In this document: positions 29,731 through 39,457 of the stretch, in pieces
How the letters are laid out: the number at the start of each line of letters is the position of its first letter
Numbering within the stretch: the first letter of the stretch is position 1
From: JAICKN01 sp036491415
GTDB lineage: Bacteria > Acidobacteriota > Terriglobia > Terriglobales > Acidobacteriaceae
Direction: 5' to 3'
Length of the DNA stretch: 45,089 nt
Assembly (NCBI GenBank): GCA_036491415.1
Contig: DASXCC010000186.1
Span: forward strand, 1 to 45,089
Notes under the pieces: generated by a model
Seen by the model: the letters and a program-made list of their open reading frames with translations, nothing else
Database searches by the model: none
What the model was told of the DNA's origin: nothing
Program-made: the position numbers and the translations under genes

Positions 29731-31812
29731 ATGGTGGCAGGTGAACAAACTTTAGCCGGGATGGAAATCGATATTCTTAGCATCAACACCATCCGCACAC
29801 TTTCGATGGATGCAGTACAGAAGGCGAACTCAGGACATCCGGGTGCGCCCATGGCGCTGGCGCCAGTCGCATACGAACTATGGCAGCACTTCCTTCGCTT
29901 TGATCCGAAAGATCCTATCTGGCCGAATCGCGACCGTTTCGTTCTTTCCAATGGCCATGCGTCCATGCTGCTGTACTCGATGCTTTACCTCACAGGTGTG
30001 AAGGCAGTGAATCCGAAATACGAGCGGCTCAATGAGCCCGCGGTTTCACTCGACGACATTAAGCAGTTCCGCCAGATCAACAGCAAAACGCCTGGCCATC
30101 CGGAATACCGTCTGACCTCAGGCATTGAAACTACGACCGGCCCATTAGGACAAGGCTGCGGCAATAGCGTGGGTATGGCTATCGCCAGCATGTGGTTGGC
30201 GACCACTTATAATCGCCCCGGCTTCGACGTTTTTGACTACAACGTCTACGCTTTTTGCGGTGATGGCGACATGATGGAAGGCGTGGCCAGTGAAGCTGCG
30301 TCCCTGGCCGGACATTTAAAGTTGCCGAACCTCTGTTGGATCTACGACGCCAACCAAATTACGCTCGACGGTCCTGCAAGCGATTCTTTCAGTGAAGATG
30401 TGAAATTGCGCTTTGAAGGATATGGCTGGCATGTGCTGCACGTCACTGATGCCAATGACCTGGACGCATTGAAGAAGGCTTTCCGAAAGTTCACCGAATT
30501 CAAAGACAAGCCCACGCTGATCATCGTAAACAGCCACATCGGCTACGGTTCCCCGCACAAGCAGGATTCAAATGCCGCGCACGGCGAACCTCTGGGCGAA
30601 GACGAAGTCAAACTGGTCAAGAAGTTTTATGGTTGGCCGGAAGATGCGAAGTTCCTGGTCCCGGATGGCGTGCTCGAACATTTCCAGCAAGGCATTGGAA
30701 AGCGCGCGGGCGCATTGCACGAAAAATGGAATGCGTTGTACAGCGAGTACGGGAAGAAATTTCCTGAGTTGGCAGATCAGATCAGCCGCATGCAGAAGCG
30801 TGAGTTGCCGGAAGGCTGGGATAAAAATCTTCCGACATTTCCCACGGATGCGAAAGGCGTGGCCACGCGTGAAAGTTCAGCCACAGTTTTGAATGCGGTT
30901 GCGAAAAATGTTCCGTGGCTCATTGGTGGCTCCGCCGATCTTGCAACCTCCAACAAAACAACGCTGAAATTTGATGGTGCGGGAAACTTCCAGGCCAACA
31001 GTTATGGCGGCCGAAACTTCCACTTCGGCGTCCGCGAGCACGGTATGGGCGCCGCGCTCAACGGCATGGCGCTCTCGAAAGTTCGCGCCTACGGTGGAAC
31101 GTTCTTCAACTTCAGCGATTACATGAAGCCTACGATTCGTCTCGCGGCGATCATGGAAATCCCCGTCATTTATATATACACGCATGATTCCATCGGACTC
31201 GGGGAAGACGGTCCAACGCATCAACCGGTGGAACAGCTGGCGGCATTGCGCGCTGTTCCCGGCTTGGTTGTTCTGCGTCCCGGGGATGCGAACGAAGTGA
31301 CCGAATCATGGAAAGTCATCATGAAGCTGAAGCATGAACCGGCGGCGCTGGTACTGTCGCGGCAAGCCATGCCGACGCTGGATCGCACAAAATATGGTTC
31401 GGCGGAAGGGGTTGCTAAAGGCGCGTACATCCTCGCCGATGCTCCGGACGGTAAGCCGGAAGTGATTCTGATGGGTACCGGCAGCGAAGTTTCGTTGTGC
31501 GTCGGAGCGTACGAGCAATTGAAGGCGGAAGGCGTGAAGGCGCGCGTGGTCAGCATGCCTTCATGGGACATCTTCGAACATCAGGATGAAGCCTACCGTA
31601 AAAAGGTATTACCGCCAGATGTGAAGGCCCGTGTCGCGGTCGAACAAGCCTCGACATTTGGTTGGGCCCAGTATGTAGGTATGACCGGCAAAATTATTGG
31701 AATGCATACGTTCGGAGCGTCGGCTCCGCTGAAAGAATTGCAGAAGAAATTTGGTTTTAGTCCAGACAAGATCATGGAAGCAGCGCGCGAAACAATTGCG
31801 CAATCAAAATAA
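29731..31812 (+). CDS. tkt: Transketolase
   Basis: A 693-residue thiamine-diphosphate enzyme that moves two-carbon units between ketose and aldose phosphates in the non-oxidative pentose-phosphate pathway. The TPP-binding motif is GDGDMMEGVASEAASLAG (from about 177) with NQITLDG at its end. The N-terminal ANSGHPGAPMALAPVAYEL, the catalytic Glu in FHFGVREHGMGAALNG and YTHDSIGLGEDGPTHQP are typical. Length is normal. AAGGAG lies about 11 nt before the ATG; an internal Met at residue 11 is possible as start but less well placed. First gene of a seven-gene operon; the transaldolase follows 17 bp after the stop. Confidence 0.97.
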   Translation: MVAGEQTLAGMEIDILSINTIRTLSMDAVQKANSGHPGAPMALAPVAYELWQHFLRFDPKDPIWPNRDRFVLSNGHASMLLYSMLYLTGVKAVNPKYERLNEPAVSLDDIKQFRQINSKTPGHPEYRLTSGIETTTGPLGQGCGNSVGMAIASMWLATTYNRPGFDVFDYNVYAFCGDGDMMEGVASEAASLAGHLKLPNLCWIYDANQITLDGPASDSFSEDVKLRFEGYGWHVLHVTDANDLDALKKAFRKFTEFKDKPTLIIVNSHIGYGSPHKQDSNAAHGEPLGEDEVKLVKKFYGWPEDAKFLVPDGVLEHFQQGIGKRAGALHEKWNALYSEYGKKFPELADQISRMQKRELPEGWDKNLPTFPTDAKGVATRESSATVLNAVAKNVPWLIGGSADLATSNKTTLKFDGAGNFQANSYGGRNFHFGVREHGMGAALNGMALSKVRAYGGTFFNFSDYMKPTIRLAAIMEIPVIYIYTHDSIGLGEDGPTHQPVEQLAALRAVPGLVVLRPGDANEVTESWKVIMKLKHEPAALVLSRQAMPTLDRTKYGSAEGVAKGAYILADAPDGKPEVILMGTGSEVSLCVGAYEQLKAEGVKARVVSMPSWDIFEHQDEAYRKKVLPPDVKARVAVEQASTFGWAQYVGMTGKIIGMHTFGASAPLKELQKKFGFSPDKIMEAARETIAQSK

Positions 31813-31829
31813 GAAATTTTGGAGGATTT

Positions 31830-32981
31830 ATGCAGCCAACTGGAATCGTTGAAAATGCGAAAGCCGTGAATCCCTTAGTTGATTTGCTGAAGTTTGGGCA
31901 ATCAGTCTGGCTGGATTACATCCGTCGCGATCTGATTACGACAGGCGAACTCAAGCGCCTGATCGATGAAGATGGTCTGCGCGGAATGACCTCGAATCCA
32001 ACCATCTTTGAAAAAGCCATCTCCGGAAGCAACGATTATTCTGACCTGCTCAAGTCGCTTAAAGAAAAAGCGAATCTCGATGCCAAGGCGCGTTTTGAAG
32101 CGCTGGAAATCCGCGACATTCAGGATGCCGCGGACATTTTGCGTTCAGTTTTCGTCAGCACGAAAGGCCGTGACGGGTATGTGAGCATCGAAGTTTCTCC
32201 GTACCTCGCCCGCGACACTCAGGGAACGATCTCCGAAGCGCGCGCATTGTGGAAGGCCGTGAATCGCGAGAACATCATGGTGAAAGTTCCCGGGACCGTC
32301 GAAGGGCTTCCGGCATTTCAGCAACTCATCAGCGAAGGTATCAACATCAATGTCACGCTGCTTTTTGCGCAGGACATGTATCAGAAGATTGCGGAAGCTT
32401 ACATCGCCGGTCTCGAGCAATTGGCTGTGAAGGGCGGAAATATTGCGAAAATGGCCAGCGTGGCGAGCTTTTTCATCAGCCGCATCGATAGCGCCGCCGA
32501 CTCCGTCATCAATGACAAGTTGAAGCAGTCGAAGGATCCCAAGGAACAGGAATTACTTAAGGGCCTACTGGGCAAAGTGGCTATTGCCAACGGGAAGCTT
32601 GCCTATCAGCGTTACTTGAAAATCTTTTCCGGCGACCGCTGGAGCAAACTCGCGGCGCAAGGTGCGCAGACCCAGCGCGTGTTGTGGGCCAGCACCGGCA
32701 CAAAAAACCCGAACTACAGCGACGTTATGTATGTGGATGATCTCATCGGACCCGACACGGTGAACACCATTCCGCCGTCCACGCTGGACGCTTTCCGCGA
32801 CCATGGCCGTCCGCACGCCACGCTGACGGAAAATGTTCCTGCCGCAGAACAAACCATGCAATCCTTGGCGAAGGCCGGCATTTCCATCGATCAGATTACC
32901 GACAAGCTGACCGATGATGGCATTCGTCTCTTCGAAGAAGCGTTCGACAAACTGCTAGAGGCAATCAAGAAAAATTCCTAA
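31830..32981 (+). CDS. tal: Transaldolase
   Basis: A 383-residue transaldolase transferring a dihydroxyacetone unit from sedoheptulose 7-phosphate. The Schiff-base residue is Lys152 in NIMVKVPGT, with TSNPTIFEKAISGS near the N-terminus and INVTLLFAQDMYQ after the active site. It is of the longer class (TalB/TAL-PGI-like) rather than the short fructose-6-phosphate aldolase type. GGAGG lies 6 nt before the ATG. The TAA stop shares its last base with the start of pgi (TAATG). In many bacteria this pair is fused into one polypeptide; here the two remain separate but coupled. Confidence 0.96.
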   Translation: MQPTGIVENAKAVNPLVDLLKFGQSVWLDYIRRDLITTGELKRLIDEDGLRGMTSNPTIFEKAISGSNDYSDLLKSLKEKANLDAKARFEALEIRDIQDAADILRSVFVSTKGRDGYVSIEVSPYLARDTQGTISEARALWKAVNRENIMVKVPGTVEGLPAFQQLISEGININVTLLFAQDMYQKIAEAYIAGLEQLAVKGGNIAKMASVASFFISRIDSAADSVINDKLKQSKDPKEQELLKGLLGKVAIANGKLAYQRYLKIFSGDRWSKLAAQGAQTQRVLWASTGTKNPNYSDVMYVDDLIGPDTVNTIPPSTLDAFRDHGRPHATLTENVPAAEQTMQSLAKAGISIDQITDKLTDDGIRLFEEAFDKLLEAIKKNS

Positions 32982-34720
32982 TGCAAAATGTGTCCGATTT
33001 GAATCTCCAGACTTATCAATTGCCCGAGCCTTTGGCCGGGAAGGTGAAGACCGCGGCGGCAGACTGGCAGTCTGCGGGCAAAGTGCAGCGGCTTTGGAAA
33101 CACGACGCGTCGCTGTGGACCAATACAGATGAAGCAAGTTGGTTGGGTTGGCTCGATATCACCAAACAACAGATTGCCGACTTGACCAACTTCAAGCGCT
33201 TTGCGGAAGACGTAAAGAGCGCCGGCTTTACCGATGTGCTGTTGCTTGGCATGGGCGGATCCAGTTTGTGTCCGGAAGTTTTGGAAAAAACCTTTGGTCG
33301 CGTGCCGGGCTTCCCGCAAATCCACGTGCTCGATTCCACCGACCCCGCGCAGGTGAAAGCATTTGAAAAGCAAGTGGACCTGGCGAAAACGTTGTTTATC
33401 GTTTCCAGCAAGTCGGGAACTACGCTTGAGCCCAACATTTTTAAACAATATTTTTTTGAGCGCGCGAAGCAAGTGGTTGGCGCGGACAAAGCCGGCAGCC
33501 ATTTTGTGGCTGTTACCGATCCAAAATCGAAGATGCAGCAGGTGGCCGAGGGAGATAAGTTCCGCCATATCTTTTTCGGATTGCCTACCATCGGCGGCCG
33601 TTATTCGGCGCTCTCGAACTTCGGTCTTGCTCCTGCCGCAGCCATCGGCCTCGATGTTGAAAAATTCCTAAAGAATACTGACAAGATGGTGCAGGCTTGC
33701 GGTGCATCCGTCGCTGTTGACCAGAATCCGGGAGTGACGCTTGGAATCATTCTGGGCACAGCCGCGGTCAACGGTCGCGATAAAATCACCATCATTACCT
33801 CCGCAGGAGTTTCCGACCTTGGCGCCTGGCTCGAACAGTTGATTGCCGAATCCACGGGAAAACAAGGCCATGGAATTATTCCGGTGGATCGCGAAGCTGT
33901 CAGCGGGCCTGAAGTTTATGGCAAGGACCGCATATTCGCATATCTGAAGCTCGCGTCGGAAGCCGATTCCGCGCAGGAATCGAAAGTCGTAGCTCTTGAG
34001 AAAGCTGGCCACCCGGTTGTACGAATTACTCTTGGCGACGTTTACAACTTGGGCCAGGAATTTTTCCGCTGGGAAGTGGCGACGGCGATCGCGGGTTCCA
34101 TCATTGGAATTAACGCTTTCAATCAGCCGGACGTGGAAGCCAGTAAAATTGCCACGCGCAACCTGACTACGGAATACGAAAAGACCGGATCTTTGCCCGC
34201 AGAGAAACCAATTCTCGAAGATGGCGGCGTGAAGCTCTTCACCGACTCCAAGAATGCCGACGAACTCGCAACGGCCGCGGGAAACGACAAATCTTTGGCG
34301 GGCTATCTAAAAGCCCATCTCGGCCGGATCAAGGGCGGAGATTATTTTGCGGTGCTCGGTTACATTCAAATGAACGATGAGCACGAAGCTACGCTGCAAA
34401 AAATGCGCCATGCAATACGCGACAAAAAGCATGTGGCAACCTGCCTCGGCTTTGGCCCGCGATTTTTGCATTCGACGGGGCAAGCTTACAAAGGCGGGCC
34501 GAACAGCGGAGTTTTCCTGCAGATTACTTGCGATGATGCTGCGGATGTTCCGGTTCCCGACCAGAAATATACCTTCGGCATTGTAAAAGCGGCGCAAGCT
34601 CGGGGTGATTTCCAGGTCCTGGCCGAACGCGGACGCCGTGCATTGCGGGTTCATCTTGGTAGCGATTTAAAAGCGGGATTAGCGAAGTTGCAGCAGGCGT
34701 TCAACCAGGCATTAAGCTAG
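32981..34720 (+). CDS. pgi: Glucose-6-phosphate isomerase, TAL-PGI-fusion-type
   Basis: A 579-residue phosphoglucose isomerase interconverting glucose 6-phosphate and fructose 6-phosphate. SIS-type signatures are LLLGMGGSSLCPEVLEKTFG, FIVSSKSGTTLEPNIFKQYF and GLPTIGGRYSALSNFGL. It resembles the isomerase half of the bifunctional transaldolase/glucose-6-phosphate isomerases rather than the common E. coli-type Pgi. The start overlaps the transaldolase stop by one base, which together with that resemblance suggests a split or pre-fusion state of the same gene pair. The C-terminus (GDFQVLAERGRRALRVHLG) is complete. gnd follows after 30 bp. Confidence 0.93.
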   Translation: MQNVSDLNLQTYQLPEPLAGKVKTAAADWQSAGKVQRLWKHDASLWTNTDEASWLGWLDITKQQIADLTNFKRFAEDVKSAGFTDVLLLGMGGSSLCPEVLEKTFGRVPGFPQIHVLDSTDPAQVKAFEKQVDLAKTLFIVSSKSGTTLEPNIFKQYFFERAKQVVGADKAGSHFVAVTDPKSKMQQVAEGDKFRHIFFGLPTIGGRYSALSNFGLAPAAAIGLDVEKFLKNTDKMVQACGASVAVDQNPGVTLGIILGTAAVNGRDKITIITSAGVSDLGAWLEQLIAESTGKQGHGIIPVDREAVSGPEVYGKDRIFAYLKLASEADSAQESKVVALEKAGHPVVRITLGDVYNLGQEFFRWEVATAIAGSIIGINAFNQPDVEASKIATRNLTTEYEKTGSLPAEKPILEDGGVKLFTDSKNADELATAAGNDKSLAGYLKAHLGRIKGGDYFAVLGYIQMNDEHEATLQKMRHAIRDKKHVATCLGFGPRFLHSTGQAYKGGPNSGVFLQITCDDAADVPVPDQKYTFGIVKAAQARGDFQVLAERGRRALRVHLGSDLKAGLAKLQQAFNQALS

Positions 34721-34750
34721 ATCAGAAAGTCACAAGCAAGAGGAGCACGT

Positions 34751-35740
34751 ATGCGACTGGGAATGGTGGGTTTGGGCAGGATGGGCGCAAACATGGCGCG
34801 CCGCCTGATGCGCGATGGTCACGAAGTTGTCGTTACCGATCTCAGCGCTGACAATGTGAAGAACATGGCCGGCGAAGGCGCGGTTGCTTCCTCGTCGCTC
34901 AACGATTTTGTTTCCAAGCTCGGCAAACCAAAGATCGCATGGTTGATGGTCCCCGCGGGCGGTCCAACCGAACAGACGGTGCAGACTCTCGCGCAGAAAT
35001 TTCAAGCGGGCGACATTCTGATTGACGGCGGCAACTCCTATTTCAAGGACGACGTCCGCCGCTCCAAGCAATTAAAAGACAAAGGCATTCACTACGTGGA
35101 TGTCGGCACCAGCGGCGGCGTTTGGGGCCTTGAGCGCGGATATTGCATGATGCTCGGCGGCCCGAAAGAAGTCGTGCAGCAACTCGATCCCATCTTCAAA
35201 ACGCTGGCGCCAGGCCGCGGCGATATTCCCCGCACGCCGGGCCGCGAAAAACTTGGAGGCACCGCCGAAGACGGCTACATTTATTGTGGCCCTTCGGGCG
35301 CCGGGCATTTTGTGAAGATGGTGCACAACGGTATTGAGTACGGCATCATGCAGGCCTACGCGGAAGGCTTCGATATTTTCAAAAATGCCACCAGCAAAGA
35401 GCTTCCTGAAGATTTGCGTTACGATTTAAACCTGCCGGACATTGCAGAAGTCTGGCGCCGCGGCAGCGTAGTCAGTTCCTGGCTGCTGGATTTAACAGCG
35501 ATGGCGTTGACGGAAAACCCCACTCTTTCGGAATACAGCGGTTTCGTGCAGGATTCCGGGGAAGGACGCTGGACTATCCAGGCGGCAATTGATGAAGCCG
35601 TGCCCGTCGATGTTCTTTCCGCCGCTTTGTTTACACGTTTTCGTTCACGGCAGGAGCACACATTTGCAGAGAGGATTCTTTCTGCCATGCGGCAAAAATT
35701 CGGTGGTCACGTTGAACCGTCCACCAAAAAGTCTGCTTAG
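34751..35740 (+). CDS. gnd: 6-phosphogluconate dehydrogenase (decarboxylating), short form
   Basis: A 329-residue enzyme converting 6-phosphogluconate to ribulose 5-phosphate and CO2. The Rossmann start is MRLGMVGLGRMGANMARRL, followed by IDGGNSYFKDDVRRS, VDVGTSGGVWGLERGYCMM, and the catalytic GPSGAGHFVKMVHNGIEYG (the Lys of VKMVHNG). At about 330 residues it is the short, GntZ/YqeC-like form, which lacks the long C-terminal extension of the 470-residue Gnd and often prefers NAD. GAGGAG lies before the ATG. Operon position between pgi (30 bp) and zwf (36 bp). Confidence 0.95.
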   Translation: MRLGMVGLGRMGANMARRLMRDGHEVVVTDLSADNVKNMAGEGAVASSSLNDFVSKLGKPKIAWLMVPAGGPTEQTVQTLAQKFQAGDILIDGGNSYFKDDVRRSKQLKDKGIHYVDVGTSGGVWGLERGYCMMLGGPKEVVQQLDPIFKTLAPGRGDIPRTPGREKLGGTAEDGYIYCGPSGAGHFVKMVHNGIEYGIMQAYAEGFDIFKNATSKELPEDLRYDLNLPDIAEVWRRGSVVSSWLLDLTAMALTENPTLSEYSGFVQDSGEGRWTIQAAIDEAVPVDVLSAALFTRFRSRQEHTFAERILSAMRQKFGGHVEPSTKKSA

Positions 35741-35776
35741 CAGTAGCAAAGTCAGTCCACACAGGTTCATCACAAT

Positions 35777-37312
35777 ATGGCTCAAGTAGAGATGTTGCCA
35801 CTCACGCAGCGCGGCGGAAAAATTGCCGATCCGTGCACCATGGTGATTTTCGGCGCGGCCGGCGATCTGACCAAGCGCAAACTAATTCCCGCGCTCTACA
35901 ATCTTGCCAAAGCTGATTTGCTGGCGCAGGAATTTGCCATCATCGGCGTGGCCCACAATCCCATGTCGAACGAAGATTTTGGCAAGCGCGTTGTTCAGTA
36001 CATTAAGGACTACGCGGGCAAAGACGTGGACCAGAAAATTTGTGATTGGTTTGCCCAGCGGATTTCGTACGTTACCGCGGATTTCGGCGACAAAGCTGTT
36101 TACAGCAACCTGAAAGATTATTTAGAGAAGGTCAACAAAGAGCGCAACACGCACGGCAATTATTTCTTTTATCTTGCCACGTCTCCGAATTATTTTGGTT
36201 CCATCGTGGAGCAGTTGGCCGCTATCGGCTTGATGGAAGAAACCAATCAGCACTGGCGAAGAGCAATTGTCGAGAAGCCTTTTGGGCGCGACCTCGATTC
36301 CGCGAAAGCCTTGAACCAGCAGCTGTTAAAGGTCGCTTCGGAAAAGCAAATCTACCGCATCGATCATTATTTAGGAAAAGAGACCGTCCAGAATATTTTG
36401 GCATTCCGTTTTGCCAACGGAATTTTCGAGCCAATCTGGAACCGCCGCTACATCGATCACGTACAAATTTCTGTGTCTGAAACAGTAGGAGTGGAATCGC
36501 GCGGCAGCTACTATGACAATGCCGGGGCTTTGCGCGACATGGTTCCCAACCACATCATGCAGCTCATTAGTCTCACCGCAATGGAGCCTCCGGTTTCCTT
36601 TCAGGCAGACGCTGTCCGCGATGAGCAGGCGAAAATTCTTCACGCGATTCAACCATTGAGTTCCGAAGATGTTCTGAGTAAAACTGTGCGCGGACAGTAT
36701 GGCGAAGGCAATGTCATGGGTCATCACATCCCTGCCTATCGCCATGAATCCGATGTTCCGTCGGACAGCAAGACGGAAACCTTCGTCGCCATGAAGCTGG
36801 CAATCGATAACTGGCGCTGGGCCGACGTTCCGTTTTATTTGCGCACTGGCAAGAGCCTCGCCGCGCAAAATACGCAGATCGTCATCCAATTCAATCGCGC
36901 GCCGTTTATGCTGTTCCGGGATACTCCTGTGGACAATCTACTGCCGAACCAGTTGATCCTGCATATCCAGCCCCAGGAAGGAATTTCTCTGCAATTTGCG
37001 GCCAAAATTCCAGGGCCGGTCATGCGGCTAGGTGCGGTGGACATGAATTTTGAGTATGCTGATTATTTCGGGACGCAGCCGAGCACCGGGTACGAGCGGC
37101 TGTTGCACGATTGCATGATCGGCGACCAGACTTTGTTCCAGCGTGCTGACATGGTTGAAGCAGGCTGGTCTGTGGTGAGTCCGGTGATTGATGTGTGGAA
37201 GGCGCTTCCTCCACGGAATTTCCCCAATTACGGTGCTGGCTCGTGGGGCCCGAAGGAATCGGAAGAATTGTTGGAACGAGACGGCCGTCATTGGAGGAAC
37301 TTCGAAAAATGA
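35777..37312 (+). CDS. zwf: Glucose-6-phosphate 1-dehydrogenase
   Basis: A 511-residue enzyme that oxidises glucose 6-phosphate to 6-phosphogluconolactone with NADP+. The cofactor loop is FGAAGDLTKRKLIPALYNL, and the substrate-binding catalytic motif is YRIDHYLGKETVQNIL. Other typical sequences are EKPFGRDLDSAKALN, MVPNHIMQLISLTAMEPP and ADVPFYLRTGKSL. Length is normal for bacteria. The TGA overlaps the ATG of the glucokinase gene (ATGA), so glucokinase and Zwf should be made together. This is the entry enzyme of the oxidative pentose-phosphate branch. Confidence 0.97.
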   Translation: MAQVEMLPLTQRGGKIADPCTMVIFGAAGDLTKRKLIPALYNLAKADLLAQEFAIIGVAHNPMSNEDFGKRVVQYIKDYAGKDVDQKICDWFAQRISYVTADFGDKAVYSNLKDYLEKVNKERNTHGNYFFYLATSPNYFGSIVEQLAAIGLMEETNQHWRRAIVEKPFGRDLDSAKALNQQLLKVASEKQIYRIDHYLGKETVQNILAFRFANGIFEPIWNRRYIDHVQISVSETVGVESRGSYYDNAGALRDMVPNHIMQLISLTAMEPPVSFQADAVRDEQAKILHAIQPLSSEDVLSKTVRGQYGEGNVMGHHIPAYRHESDVPSDSKTETFVAMKLAIDNWRWADVPFYLRTGKSLAAQNTQIVIQFNRAPFMLFRDTPVDNLLPNQLILHIQPQEGISLQFAAKIPGPVMRLGAVDMNFEYADYFGTQPSTGYERLLHDCMIGDQTLFQRADMVEAGWSVVSPVIDVWKALPPRNFPNYGAGSWGPKESEELLERDGRHWRNFEK

Positions 37313-38301
37313 TACTTGCAGGAGACATCGGAGGAACCAACGCAAGGCTCGCTTACTTCGATGTAGTCAAAGGGAAGTTCTCACTAGTTTCGGTCACCAT
37401 TTTCCCCAGCCGCAATTTTTCCAGTCTTGATGAAATTGCCGCGAAGTTTGTGGACACCATGGGTGTTACGCCGGACGTGGCCTGCTTTGGCATTGCCGGG
37501 CCGGTCATCAACGGTCGCGTGGAAACTTCCAATCTTCCCTGGGTAATTGAAGCCGGCAAGCTCTCGCGCGAGCTTGGAATCAAAAATGTCGCGCTGATTA
37601 ACGACCTTGAAGCCACGGGTTGGGGAATTTCCGCGCTCGATGAAAAAGACCTGATTACACTCAACGCTGGAAAAGGCGTAGTCGGCAATCAGGCTGTGCT
37701 GGCAGCCGGCACAGGACTTGGCGAGGCAGGCTTGCATTGGGATGGAGCGCAGCACCACGTATTTGCCTGCGAAGGCGGCCACACGGATTTTGCTCCCCGC
37801 AACGAACTGGAAATGGATTTGTTGCAATACCTCACTGCGCAATTCGGGCACGTAAGTTACGAGCGCGTTCTTTCCGGCCCGGGACTGGTGAACGTATTTC
37901 ACTTCCTGCGCGACACCGGACGCGGCACCGAACCGAAATGGTTATTGGAAGAGATGCGCGAAACCGAGCCCGCAGCGGCGATTTCTCGCGCGGCCATGGA
38001 AGGGAAGTGTTCGCTGTGCGAACAGTCCGTGGATATTTTTGTTTCCATCTACGGAGCGGAAGCCGGGAACCTTGGTCTGAAGATGCTCGCGACCGGTGGC
38101 GTATATCTCGCAGGCGGCATTGCTCCAAAAATTTTGACAAAGCTGCAAGAGCCTTATTTCATGCAGGCGTTTCTTGATAAGGGACGTATGCGCCCCCTGC
38201 TCGAAGCCATGTCCGTGCAAGTTGTCATGAATGACAAAATTGCGCTTTTGGGCGCCGCGCAATGCGGGTACTCCAAGTCCGCCGTTGCTGTTTCCGCATG
38301 A
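37309..38301 (+). CDS. glk: Glucokinase
   Basis: A 330-residue ROK-unrelated (GlkA-type) glucokinase that phosphorylates glucose with ATP. It starts MILAGDIGGTNARLAYFD, the phosphate-binding motif. LINDLEATGWGI and VLAAGTGLGEAG follow, and a C-terminal LATGGVYLAGGIAPK closes the ATP site. The frame is open to 37195, but those 38 residues lie inside zwf in another frame; the ATG at 37309 overlaps the zwf stop as ATGA. The stop overlaps the pgl start in the same way. It feeds glucose into the pathway encoded by the same operon. Confidence 0.95.
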   Translation: MILAGDIGGTNARLAYFDVVKGKFSLVSVTIFPSRNFSSLDEIAAKFVDTMGVTPDVACFGIAGPVINGRVETSNLPWVIEAGKLSRELGIKNVALINDLEATGWGISALDEKDLITLNAGKGVVGNQAVLAAGTGLGEAGLHWDGAQHHVFACEGGHTDFAPRNELEMDLLQYLTAQFGHVSYERVLSGPGLVNVFHFLRDTGRGTEPKWLLEEMRETEPAAAISRAAMEGKCSLCEQSVDIFVSIYGAEAGNLGLKMLATGGVYLAGGIAPKILTKLQEPYFMQAFLDKGRMRPLLEAMSVQVVMNDKIALLGAAQCGYSKSAVAVSA

Positions 38302-39050
38302 GCGCTGAACTCGACATCCGCGTCTTGCCAACGCCAGCAGATTTATTTGCAGCTGTCGTTGGTGAATTCAAAAAACTAACGCTGGATGCGATCAGTGCTC
38401 GCGGCAAATTTACCGTCGCGCTTTCCGGCGGGTCCACTCCGAAAAGTTTATTCAAATTATTGGCTGCCTTGCCTGCGGGAGAAATTCCCTGGGACAAAGT
38501 TTATTTTTTCTTTGGCGATGAGCGTCATGTTCCGCCTGACAATCCGGATAGCAACTTCAAGATGGCCAATGAAACGTTGTTATCGAAAATTAACGCGCGT
38601 CCTGAAAATATTTTTCGCATTCAGGCAGAGCTCGATGCGGATATTGCCGCGAAAAATTACGAGCAGCAACTGGTCAAATTTTTTCAGCTGCAATCCGGAC
38701 AGTTTCCCCGGTTCGATCTGATTATGCTGGGCCTTGGCCCTGATGGCCATACCGCTTCTTTATTTCCCGGCAGCAAAGGGCTCGCGGAAAACCAAAGACT
38801 CGTGATCGCGAACTGGGTGGAAAAGTTCAGTACCTTCCGGATCACGTTCACGTATCCGATTTTGAATCAGGCGCGCTGCGCGATGTTCTTAGTGGCTGGC
38901 GCCGATAAGGCTGACGCGGTTCGCGGCGCGATTGTGGACAAAAAACAAGGACCGCCCGCAGGCTCTGTCGATCCTACGGACGGCAAATTGGTTTGGTTCC
39001 TGGATCAAGCTGCGGCAGCAAAGCTACCCGCAGACCTGCAAAAGGCTTAA
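38298..39050 (+). CDS. pgl: 6-phosphogluconolactonase
   Basis: A 250-residue lactonase that hydrolyses 6-phosphogluconolactone. Family motifs are FTVALSGGSTPKSLFKLLA, FFGDERHVPPDNPDSNF and LGLGPDGHTASLFPGS. The frame is open upstream to 38262, but the ATG at 38298 overlaps the glk stop (ATGA) and starts MSAELDIRVLPTPADLF, which matches the family. Last gene of the tkt-tal-pgi-gnd-zwf-glk-pgl operon. Its stop overlaps by 4 bp the stop of a convergent small gene at 39047. Confidence 0.95.
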   Translation: MSAELDIRVLPTPADLFAAVVGEFKKLTLDAISARGKFTVALSGGSTPKSLFKLLAALPAGEIPWDKVYFFFGDERHVPPDNPDSNFKMANETLLSKINARPENIFRIQAELDADIAAKNYEQQLVKFFQLQSGQFPRFDLIMLGLGPDGHTASLFPGSKGLAENQRLVIANWVEKFSTFRITFTYPILNQARCAMFLVAGADKADAVRGAIVDKKQGPPAGSVDPTDGKLVWFLDQAAAAKLPADLQKA

Positions 39051-39457
39051 GCGCAGGCGTCGCGCCAGCCGGCAATCTCTTTCAATCCATCTACACGGTT
39101 CTGTTCGAACAGGCGTACGCGATGGCGCGTGTGCTCGAACTCATGAATGTCGGCCCATACTTCCGCCTGCCAGCTTTCTTCGTGCACGGCGGACTCTCCG
39201 CAGCTCGCACAGCGCGTGTGGAGTTTGCGGGTGGGCGGCGCGGGGCGCTGAACGACATTCGGCAGCTCGATGAAGATGCAACGTACTTCCTGGATATCGT
39301 CGTTGTCGCCAATCATGTGTTCATAGCGGAGAAGATATCCAAAACCCATTTTCTTGGCTTCGGCTTCGGCCTGCTCCCGCATGTGGAACGGGCCGTATTC
39401 GGCACGCAACTGCTCGGTTGAATCACACGCCATCCAGAACATTTCCTTGTATGCCAT
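39047..39457 (-). CDS. Small conserved-looking cytoplasmic protein, unknown function
   Basis: A 136-residue protein beginning MAYKEMFWMACDSTEQLRAE. An in-frame GTG at 39469 adds four residues, but GTGAGG then serves better as a ribosome binding site 6 nt before the ATG at 39457. It contains a CASCGESAVHEE segment, possibly part of a metal site, and a charged C-terminus (VRLFEQNRVDGLKEIAGW). No named family recognised. Codon use and the clean start suggest it is real rather than a shadow; nothing is coded opposite for most of its length. It ends tail-to-tail with pgl, overlapping it by 4 bp. Confidence 0.6.
   Translation of the reverse strand: MAYKEMFWMACDSTEQLRAEYGPFHMREQAEAEAKKMGFGYLLRYEHMIGDNDDIQEVRCIFIELPNVVQRPAPPTRKLHTRCASCGESAVHEESWQAEVWADIHEFEHTRHRVRLFEQNRVDGLKEIAGWRDACA

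Noticed and set aside
37195..37308. 38-residue N-terminal extension of glucokinase
   Set aside because: It lies within zwf, and the ATGA overlap at 37309 gives the family N-terminus.
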